A DNA stretch of 11,806 nt from Ruminococcaceae bacterium UBA5450 (GTDB lineage Bacteria > Bacillota > Clostridia > Oscillospirales > Acutalibacteraceae). Positions 6,703-11,806 of the stretch are shown here, piece after piece. Within the stretch, counting starts at the first letter, position 1. The number at the start of each line of letters is the position of its first letter. Under the pieces are notes generated by a model, which worked only from the letters and a program-made list of their open reading frames with translations, did no database searches and was not told the origin of the DNA. The stretch lies in NCBI GenBank assembly GCA_002424295.1, contig DIQY01000116.1:1-11806 (forward strand), read 5' to 3'. Made by a program: the position numbers and the translations under genes.

Positions 6703-7095
6703 TTATCCGGAAGTGATCAGAGACGCTGCAATCGCTGCAATTTGCTCAAAAAGCGGAAGTGCAAAAATCAGGATTTCCACCCGACCTGCAAGTTCTACTT
6801 TTGCGGCCAATGAGCTTTCTCCGGAATCTCTGCACGCATCCGCTGCAAATTGCGTCAGAAAACTAACTCCCAATGTTTTGATCAAAATCGCGCCAAACTC
6901 CGCTTTAATCCCCGCGCTCTGAAATAAGCTCGTCAATTCACTTATTGCAGGCAGCACATTCTTTAAAATCTGCAGAGTAATTAAAACCCCGGCAGCGATT
7001 CCCAATGCCAGAGCCTGCTCTCCATTCTGCCGGCGAAGCAGGAGAATGATTGCCAGAGAAAGGAGCGCGATTCCGAGAATCCCAAACAGTGTCAT
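6703..7095 (-). CDS. spoIIIAD: Stage III sporulation protein AD
   Basis: This 130-residue integral membrane protein is nearly all hydrophobic, with helices at about residues 3-20, 28-44, 66-84 and 108-127. The conserved internal segments IKTLGVSFLTQFAADACRD (73-91) and AAKVELAGRVEILIFALP (97-114) are characteristic of SpoIIIAD. It acts with the short homologous SpoIIIAC in the membrane part of the SpoIIIA complex. The ATG is preceded by GGGGA 6 nt upstream, and the gap to spoIIIAC is 12 nt. Length is normal for the family. Confidence 0.92.
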   Translation of the reverse strand: MTLFGILGIALLSLAIILLLRRQNGEQALALGIAAGVLITLQILKNVLPAISELTSLFQSAGIKAEFGAILIKTLGVSFLTQFAADACRDSGESSLAAKVELAGRVEILIFALPLFEQIAAIAASLITSG

Positions 7096-7107
7096 TTTGA
7101 TTCCCCG

Positions 7108-7302
7108 CTAAAGGCCAAAAATAGATTTGATTGTCCCAAAAAGGGTACTGATCTGCTGAACAATCATCATCAGCACTACAATTAATCCGGCAAGCGTCGT
7201 CATCATCGCCTGTTCCTCCCTGCCGGAACGTATCAAAAGCTGATTCAAGACCGCAACAATAATCCCAATAGCGGCAACTTTAAAAATAAAATCCACATCC
7301 AT
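7108..7302 (-). CDS. spoIIIAC: Stage III sporulation protein AC
   Basis: This 64-residue protein has two transmembrane helices (about residues 3-22 and 31-55) joined by a short polar turn, IRSGREEQAMM. That matches SpoIIIAC, usually 65-68 residues, which resembles a half of SpoIIIAD. The start is the ATG at 7302, with GGAGGG 6 nt upstream. The longer open frame to 7353 would reach back over the end of spoIIIAB without a ribosome site and is rejected. It lies 16 nt after spoIIIAB. Confidence 0.92.
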   Translation of the reverse strand: MDVDFIFKVAAIGIIVAVLNQLLIRSGREEQAMMTTLAGLIVVLMMIVQQISTLFGTIKSIFGL

Positions 7303-7318
7303 GAATTTCCCTCCATTT

Positions 7319-7813
7319 TCAGCAGAGAAGTAATGCTGCCGCAGCACCACCAAAAAGTCCCAACATGCGATAAAGCTTCCCCTTTTTCTTTTCGTCTTCT
7401 TCTGCTTTTAAAAGTGTCTTTTTTGTAAGGCTGCCGCATAAGCTGCAATGATTTAGTTGCCCCTGCGTATCACTCGCTCCAAATCCTTCTCCAAACTGGC
7501 TGAGAAGTTCTCGATCCTCCTCGCAAAGGACTGGACTCGCCTCTGCCTTTTTCCACGCCTGCGGAAAAGATTCTCCAGCTTTAAGTGCTGCAAAAAGCGG
7601 TGACATAAAGTCAAGACTTTTTCCATGGCGCATGCAAATTTCTTCTACCGGCATCCCTTCATAGGAAACTTCTGTTGCTGCATTATCAAGAAAAATACAA
7701 AAATTTTTAAGTCTGGTTACCCGGTCATGCAGTTTCTTCGACTCCAGATATCCCGCTGTGGCTCCCGCTAAAAGAAGAAAAACCGCCCCGATCCACTTGA
7801 GCAAGAAGATCAC
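7319..7813 (-). CDS. spoIIIAB: Stage III sporulation protein AB
   Basis: This 164-residue protein has a membrane helix at each end (about residues 4-21 and 149-163) around a helical cytosolic domain. It resembles the GspF-like SpoIIIAB, the presumed partner of the SpoIIIAA ATPase. Family cues are the IGAVFLLLAGATAGY N-terminus, a KNFCIFLDNAATEVSYEGMPV segment (20 residues from N37, after K36) and the LYRMLGLFGG C-terminus. It starts at a GTG (7813-7811) with GAGGG about 5 nt upstream. A later start would destroy the first membrane helix. That start places the first 89 nt inside the 3' end of spoIIIAA in another frame, longer than the usual few-base overlap. Confidence 0.88.
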   Translation of the reverse strand: MIFLLKWIGAVFLLLAGATAGYLESKKLHDRVTRLKNFCIFLDNAATEVSYEGMPVEEICMRHGKSLDFMSPLFAALKAGESFPQAWKKAEASPVLCEEDRELLSQFGEGFGASDTQGQLNHCSLCGSLTKKTLLKAEEDEKKKGKLYRMLGLFGGAAAALLLC

Positions 7814-8735
7814 CTGCCCTCAATAATTGCTGAATATGTCCCGGTACCCCGTGTGACAAAAGTGCTATCCTTTGAAAAGCGCCGCTTTGGAGCAGCGCTT
7901 TGGTCTGTGGACGATGTAAAAGCTCCGAAAGGCTTCCAGCATGGATACTTGCAATCACCGCTGCACCCGCATTTACGCTCTGCACCAGTGCCTGTGCTTC
8001 TCCCAATCCTCCCAGCTCATCACAAATCAGATATTCCGGTGACATCGACCGCACCGCCAGAAGAATTCCATCGACTTTTTGAAAGCCATCCAAAACGTCG
8101 CAGTTAAGGGAACTCCAAGCAGGTATTCCGTTATTGACCCCACAGATTTCACCACGTTCATCGATAACCGTCACCTTATGAATTGCTGAGTTTTGTCCAC
8201 CGGAAAGATACATGGCAATATCCCTCAAAAGCGTTGTCTTACCGGAAGCAGGAGGCCCCGCAAGGAGCAAGCCTCCTTCTAGAATTTCTGGTCTTTTGAG
8301 CAATGCACCTGCACATCCGGGAACCGCTCTCGCAATTCTAATATTTAAAGAAGATACATCCCGAATCCCCGTCTGCTTTCCTTCCCGATAAACGGCTGTC
8401 CCACAGACTCCAACTCGATGACCGCCCTGCAGGGTCAAAAAGCCGGTACGAATCTGTTCCTGATGACTATAAATAGAATAGCTGCACATCTCCCGAAAAC
8501 TTTCCTGCAAATCTTCCATCGATGCACATAATCCCTGCTCCTGCTGCAGCGTAACGCCTTCATGATTTAGAAACCATGTGACTCCTTTTCCCCAAAGGCA
8601 AATTGGTCTGCCTGCACGCAGCCGAATCTCTGAAATGGAAGTCTGTATTTGGGGCGGTAATGCGCGCAGCAAATCCCGGATTCTGGGAGCAATCGGTGCT
8701 GTTGCTTCCCGAAAGCTTTTTTCAGGATTTTCCAT
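7725..8735 (-). CDS. spoIIIAA: Stage III sporulation protein AA (secretion-type ATPase)
   Basis: This 336-residue AAA/secretion-superfamily ATPase is related to type II/IV secretion ATPases and is thought to energise the SpoIIIA channel from the mother-cell cytosol. Walker A is GPPASGKTT (residues 160-168). VIDERGEI is at 190-197, the Walker B-like YLICDELGG at 235-243, and a sensor-like ASIHAG at 262-267. Before these lies the N-terminal EIRLRAGRP (36-44) and an RxGxxG-type GGHRVGVCGTAV (104-115). I place the start at 8735, with AAGGTGG 9-10 nt upstream; the open frame to 8834 would begin before the candidate promoter and inside the ligA terminator. The family usually ends near residue 311. 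Here about 25 Ser/Gly-rich residues follow, encoded over the start of spoIIIAB. Confidence 0.92.
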   Translation of the reverse strand: MENPEKSFREATAPIAPRIRDLLRALPPQIQTSISEIRLRAGRPICLWGKGVTWFLNHEGVTLQQEQGLCASMEDLQESFREMCSYSIYSHQEQIRTGFLTLQGGHRVGVCGTAVYREGKQTGIRDVSSLNIRIARAVPGCAGALLKRPEILEGGLLLAGPPASGKTTLLRDIAMYLSGGQNSAIHKVTVIDERGEICGVNNGIPAWSSLNCDVLDGFQKVDGILLAVRSMSPEYLICDELGGLGEAQALVQSVNAGAAVIASIHAGSLSELLHRPQTKALLQSGAFQRIALLSHGVPGHIQQLLRAGDLLAQVDRGGFSSFSGSHSGISGVEETA

Positions 8736-8762
8736 GTTCTTGTCCCACCTTTCATTATCACA

Positions 8763-8791
8763 GGTATATGGACGAGCCGAAAAAAATAGAA
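8763..8791 (-). promoter_or_regulatory. Candidate sigma-E promoter of the spoIIIA operon
   Basis: The minus strand has TTCTATTT (8791-8784), a 13-nt spacer and CATATACC (8770-8763), resembling the sigma-E -35 (ATATT-type) and -10 (CATACA-T) elements. It lies between the ligA terminator and the spoIIIAA start, 27 nt upstream of the ATG. In B. subtilis the spoIIIA operon is transcribed by sigma-E in the mother cell. The match is partial (six of eight at -10), and context carries much of the weight. Confidence 0.5.
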
Positions 8792-8797
8792 CCTGAC

Positions 8798-8832
8798 AAA
8801 AGAAAAAGCCGCCGGCTTTTAAAACCGACGGC
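8798..8832 (-). terminator. Intrinsic terminator of ligA
   Basis: On the minus strand, GCCGTCGGTTTT pairs with AAAGCCGGCGGC (stem 8832-8808, two G-U pairs) and is followed by TTTTTCTTTT (8807-8798). It begins 13 nt after the ligA stop and separates ligA from the spoIIIA operon. Confidence 0.9.
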
Positions 8833-8845
8833 AAAATTTTTCTAT

Positions 8846-10831
8846 TTAATTTTCATTTAACAATTTTAAAAAGTCATCTTCCGAGAGAATCGGGACTCCA
8901 AGTTTCTGTGCCTTTTCCAGCTTACTGCCGGCTTCCTCTCCGGCAAGCACATAGCTTGTTTTTTTCGAGACACTCCCGCTGACCTTTCCGCCAAATTTCT
9001 CAATAACGGAGGAAGCTTCTGAACGAGTCATTGTCGGAAGAGCTCCGGTCAGCACAAAGGTCTTTCCTGCAAAACGTGTATCCTGTACCTCTCTATGAGA
9101 AGTCATATTCACGTTCGCATCGGAAAGGTGTCCGATCAATTCTCCAGTCGCAGGAAGGTCAAAAAATTCCCGAATACTTTGCGCCATGATCTCTCCGAAT
9201 CCTTCAATCGAAACAATTGTTTCCACGGAAGCTTCAAAGATCTCTTTGATATCCAAAAAACGTCCGGCCAAAAGTTTTGCAGCTTTCTGACCAACGTGCG
9301 GGATTCCCAATCCGTAAAGAAGACGTGATAAGTCGTTCCCCTTGGAACGCTCGATGGCAGAAAGAAGATTCTGCGCAGATTTTTTTCCCATTCGTTCCAA
9401 GCTCAGAAGCTGCGGCTCGGTCAAGTGATAAAGATCAGCCGGAGAACGCACCAGTTCTTTTCCGATGAGCTGATCGATCACAGCCGGCCCCATTCCATCG
9501 ATATCCATCGCGTCCCTGCTTGTAAAATGGATCAAATGTCTCGTAAGCTGTGCAGGACAATCTGCGTTGGTACAGCGTAACGCAGATTCTCCCTCTTCCC
9601 GCATCACCGGACTTCCGCAGGAAGGACAAACCTTCGGCAGAAAATACGGCTCAGAATTTTCCGCATGAGAAATCACCCTGACAATTTCCGGAATGATCTC
9701 TCCGGCTTTTCTCAGACAGACCCTATCTCCCACCCGAATATCTTTTTCAGAAATAAAATCCTGATTATGAAGTGTTGCACGGCTAACGGTAGTTCCCGCC
9801 AAGGTAATCGGTTCAAACACGCCGGTAGGTGTCAAAACGCCGGTCCGTCCGACGTTTACTTCAATCGAAAGAAGTGTTGTTTCCTTTTCTTCCGGCGGAT
9901 ATTTAAACGCTTCTGCCCACTTTGGAAACTTTGCGGTACTGCCCAGCGATGCACGCTGCGCAAAATCATTCACTTTGACAACAGCGCCATCAATCGAATA
10001 ATCAAATTCTCCGCGTCTTTCACCGATTTCCCGAATATGCGCGATCGCTTCTTCAATATTCTGACAGACCTTATAAAACGGGGAAACAGTAAAACCGAGT
10101 CTTCTTAAATATTCCAGCGATTCATTATGGCAGGAAAGCGTTTCGCCCGAAACCTGCTGAACATTAAAAACAAAAATATCAAGGACACGGGAAGCGGTGA
10201 TTTTGGGGTCTTTTTGCCGCAGAGATCCAGCTGCTGCATTGCGCGGATTTTTAAATGGTTTCTCCCCATTCAGTTCCTGACGGGCGCAAAGCTGCCAGAA
10301 GCTCTGATGAGACATATAAACTTCTCCGCGAACCTCCAGATAAGGGACCGGTTCTTTCAGCGTTTTCGGAATGGTTCGAATTGTTCTTAAATTTTCAGTA
10401 ACATCTTCTCCAACTGTTCCATCCCCGCGGGTAGAACCCCGAAAAAATTTTCCATCTCGATATTCAAGTGAAACCGAAAGGCCATCAAATTTTGGTTCTA
10501 CCACATAGGTGACTTCCGGCACAGTTTCTCTTACACGGCGGTCGAAATCACGCATCTCTCCCTCAGAAAAAGAATCGTGAAGACTCTCCATCACAACTTC
10601 ATGCGTTACTTTCTGAAACGTATTCAAAGCTGGCCCGCCGACTCTGCGAGTTGGGGAATCCAACGTACGCAATTCCGGAAATTCCCGTTCTAGACTTTCA
10701 AGTTCACGATAGAGCATATCATATTCATAATCGTCAATTTCCGGTGCATCCTCTACATAATACTTGCGATTATGATAATTGATCTGCTCTATCAGTTCTC
10801 GAATTCTTTTTTCTGCTTCCTCCCGTTGCAC
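8846..10831 (-). CDS. ligA: NAD-dependent DNA ligase
   Basis: This 661-residue ligase seals nicks in replication and repair using NAD+. The N-terminal Ia domain has HNRKYYVEDAPEIDDYEYD (20-38). The adenylation domain carries the catalytic lysine K114 in EPKFDG (112-117), STRGDG (133-138) and DGAVVKVND (281-289). The OB domain follows (about 318-395). The zinc finger cysteines are C402, C405, C420 and C425. The helix-hairpin-helix repeats (about 440-555) include GLGIPHVGQKAA, and a BRCT domain occupies 585-661. All expected parts are intact at normal length. I chose the GTG at 10831 because GGAGGTG stands 6 nt before it. An ATG six codons upstream (10849) has only an A-rich sequence before it and would add MTEVLS. 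It lies 19 nt after yunB, probably in one operon, and ends in its own terminator. Confidence 0.95.
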   Translation of the reverse strand: MQREEAEKRIRELIEQINYHNRKYYVEDAPEIDDYEYDMLYRELESLEREFPELRTLDSPTRRVGGPALNTFQKVTHEVVMESLHDSFSEGEMRDFDRRVRETVPEVTYVVEPKFDGLSVSLEYRDGKFFRGSTRGDGTVGEDVTENLRTIRTIPKTLKEPVPYLEVRGEVYMSHQSFWQLCARQELNGEKPFKNPRNAAAGSLRQKDPKITASRVLDIFVFNVQQVSGETLSCHNESLEYLRRLGFTVSPFYKVCQNIEEAIAHIREIGERRGEFDYSIDGAVVKVNDFAQRASLGSTAKFPKWAEAFKYPPEEKETTLLSIEVNVGRTGVLTPTGVFEPITLAGTTVSRATLHNQDFISEKDIRVGDRVCLRKAGEIIPEIVRVISHAENSEPYFLPKVCPSCGSPVMREEGESALRCTNADCPAQLTRHLIHFTSRDAMDIDGMGPAVIDQLIGKELVRSPADLYHLTEPQLLSLERMGKKSAQNLLSAIERSKGNDLSRLLYGLGIPHVGQKAAKLLAGRFLDIKEIFEASVETIVSIEGFGEIMAQSIREFFDLPATGELIGHLSDANVNMTSHREVQDTRFAGKTFVLTGALPTMTRSEASSVIEKFGGKVSGSVSKKTSYVLAGEEAGSKLEKAQKLGVPILSEDDFLKLLNEN

Positions 10832-10850
10832 AGAAAGCACCTCCGTCATT

Positions 10851-11480
10851 TTATTTTCCACTTGCCATAAATACCGGCACTTCGCCCACAATGACAGTTT
10901 CCGCTACAGGAACATCTGTAGAAAAGTCAGTGGTAGAATCCACTCCCGGCAGATAAGCATATAATTGCGCATTTAATTCCAGATCAATTTGCTGCCGTGT
11001 CTGGTTTACACCGGCGTCTTCAAAAACATTATGAAATTCTGCCGTAACGTTGCCGCTCAAAGTAACCCGCAGAGGAATCCCCGGTCCACGCCCGTGGAAT
11101 AATTCTCCACCGAGCAACGTTCCCAGAGGGACTGTCAGGTCTTCGTTGCCCTGATTACTGAGCGTGTCTTGGACCGTTTCGACCAAATGAGACTTTAGTT
11201 CGTTCATCTTTACGACATTACTGCTAATGGAAAGCACTTTTCCATTAGCATCCCGCTGAATTACCGCAAAATCGCTATAGGAAACGCCGCTGCTTTCCAG
11301 TTCTTTCTGAACAGCGACACTCACCATCTGAGCAGCATAGCGTTTTGCTTCCAGGGCAGCCAAATCGCGCATCAAAGGCTTTAGTTTGAACTCCAACGCA
11401 ATGATGATTCCTACAACAGCCACTATAGCCAACAATCCTCTCCATGGAATGCGGCTGCGCCTATATCTCCACCTTCGCAC
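10851..11480 (-). CDS. yunB: Sporulation protein YunB
   Basis: This 209-residue protein has an Arg-rich cytosolic N-terminus (RRWRYRRSR), one membrane helix (about residues 14-30) and an extracytoplasmic domain. The conserved YunB features are the YAAQMVSVAVQKEL helix (48-61), VSYSDFAVIQRDANGKV (66-82) and VPLGTLLGGELFHGRGPGIP (117-136), ending in VPVAETVIVGEVPVF (190-204). In B. subtilis yunB is a sigma-E-dependent gene needed for efficient sporulation; its molecular role is not established. Here it starts at GTG (11480-11478) with AAAGGGGGAA about 6 nt upstream. It immediately precedes ligA, with no terminator between them. Confidence 0.9.
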   Translation of the reverse strand: MRRWRYRRSRIPWRGLLAIVAVVGIIIALEFKLKPLMRDLAALEAKRYAAQMVSVAVQKELESSGVSYSDFAVIQRDANGKVLSISSNVVKMNELKSHLVETVQDTLSNQGNEDLTVPLGTLLGGELFHGRGPGIPLRVTLSGNVTAEFHNVFEDAGVNQTRQQIDLELNAQLYAYLPGVDSTTDFSTDVPVAETVIVGEVPVFMASGK

Positions 11481-11510
11481 AGATGATTCCCCCTTTTGCT
11501 TCTATCTTCT

Positions 11511-11539
11511 ATATTAGCAAAAAGAAAAATTTGTGTGAA
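11511..11539 (-). promoter_or_regulatory. Candidate sigma-A promoter for yunB-ligA
   Basis: The minus strand reads TTCACA (11539-11534), a 17-nt spacer and TAATAT (11516-11511), five of six and four of six matches to consensus. It lies just after the S1 terminator and about 30 nt before the yunB GTG. A vegetative promoter here would make sense for the essential ligA gene downstream. The region is very AT-rich, so a chance match is possible. Confidence 0.45.
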
Positions 11540-11557
11540 AGGAAAAAATAAATTTTT

Positions 11558-11600
11558 AAAAAAGGACGCAAAGGACCATTTCCGGCCTCTTCACGCCCTT
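11558..11600 (-). terminator. Intrinsic terminator of the S1-type gene
   Basis: On the minus strand a 17-nt arm (11600-11584) pairs with a 16-nt arm (11577-11562) through 16 pairs, four of them G-U, with one bulged A. The loop is GGAAAT, and the 3' arm runs into six Ts. It starts about 20 nt after the S1 stop codon. Confidence 0.85.
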
Positions 11601-11620
11601 TTAAAAATTCTTAGAAAATC

Positions 11621-11734
11621 TTATTCTTCGCTCTGTTCTTTCTCTTGGTTCTCTTCCAAGAGTTTACGCATGGAAAGGCTTACACGATGACGGTCGAAAT
11701 CGATATCCGTAATTTCTGCATTGACCTTTTCGCC
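11621..11734 (-). CDS. Ribosomal protein S1-type S1-domain protein, C-terminal end
   Basis: The last 37 codons of an S1-domain RNA-binding protein read GEKVNAEITDIDFDRHRVSL, then SMRKLL and a Glu/Gln/Lys-rich tail ending EQSEE before a TAA at 11623-11621. The V-x-A-x-(I/V)-x-D-(I/V)-D run followed by a basic stretch and (V/I)SLS is the final strand region of S1 repeats. The frame stays open to the window end, but from 11735 onward it no longer encodes S1 sequence. Read on the plus strand, that part gives the missing upstream residues DHRIEKPQDVLQM and then the same GEKVNAEITDI again. The gene may be rpsA or, as in many Clostridia, the S1 half of an ispH-S1 fusion; the fragment cannot distinguish these. 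A strong terminator follows. Confidence 0.8.
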   Translation of the reverse strand, partial: GEKVNAEITDIDFDRHRVSLSMRKLLEENQEKEQSEE

Positions 11735-11806
11735 GATCATCGGATTGAAAAGCCACAGGATGTTCTGCAGATGGGCGAAAAGGTCAATGCAGAAATTACG
11801 GATATC
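11702..11806. repeat. Terminal inverted repeat (fold-back), probably an artefact
   Basis: A perfect 33-bp inverted repeat (11702-11734 and 11774-11806) flanks a 39-nt centre (11735-11773). The second arm ends at the last base of the window. The plus strand from 11735 reads S1-domain codons that belong on the minus strand, so the final 72 bases are a reverse-complement copy of the adjoining gene. The size and position suggest a fold-back chimera at a contig end and not a functional repeat. Confidence 0.9.

Noticed and set aside
9665..10108. Plus-strand 147-codon open frame
   Set aside because: It is fully antisense to the ligA adenylation and OB domains and shows no family motif.
11505..11550. 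A sigma-E promoter for yunB, as in B. subtilis
   Set aside because: I found no CATA-type -10 with a fitting -35 in the gap; AATATAGAA is too weak a match. The sigma-A-like site fits better.
11735..11806. Extending the S1 CDS on the minus strand to the window end
   Set aside because: The frame is open, but its residues (for example WLFNPMI) are unlike S1 domains, and the opposite strand carries the real S1 codons, so the stretch is inverted.

Overview
This window looks like a chromosomal core region of an endospore-forming, anaerobe-type Firmicute. It is probably class Clostridia, possibly an Oscillospirales/Ruminococcaceae-like lineage. The reasons are the complete spoIIIAA-AH operon, a YunB homologue, the yunB-ligA-spoIIIA-nusB-xseAB-ispA order and moderate base composition. 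Every real gene lies on the minus strand, so transcription runs from high to low coordinates. I see no mobile element, CRISPR array, tRNA or rRNA. Coding density is very high, with several ATGA or 8-11 nt overlaps, and no stretch over 300 bases lacks a gene.

In transcription order there are five units. (1) At the right edge is the 3' end of a ribosomal-protein-S1-type gene with a strong intrinsic terminator. The last 72 bases are a fold-back copy of the adjoining S1 sequence in the wrong orientation, most simply an assembly or amplification chimera at a contig end. (2) A sigma-A-like promoter precedes yunB (sporulation) and ligA (NAD-dependent DNA ligase), which is closed by a terminator. (3) A candidate sigma-E promoter precedes spoIIIAA, AB, AC, AD, AE, AF, AG and AH. 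These encode the mother-cell half of the SpoIIIA-SpoIIQ channel that links mother cell and forespore during engulfment. (4) A TATAAT promoter just after spoIIIAH precedes nusB, a TsaD/Kae1-like paralogue, xseA, xseB and ispA, which are tightly coupled housekeeping genes. An intrinsic terminator sits between this promoter and nusB, so it may act as an attenuator as well as ending the spoIIIA message. (5) A near-consensus sigma-A promoter with a short structured leader precedes the first codons of what is probably rplU (bL21) at the left edge.

Most of the window is ordinary conserved synteny. The points worth a second look are the terminal fold-back, the nusB leader (terminator plus a 19-codon ORF running through it), the 89-nt spoIIIAA/spoIIIAB overlap, and the TsaD paralogue. 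I did not find a convincing new system. The homology calls come from recognising motifs and gene order; no database search was run.
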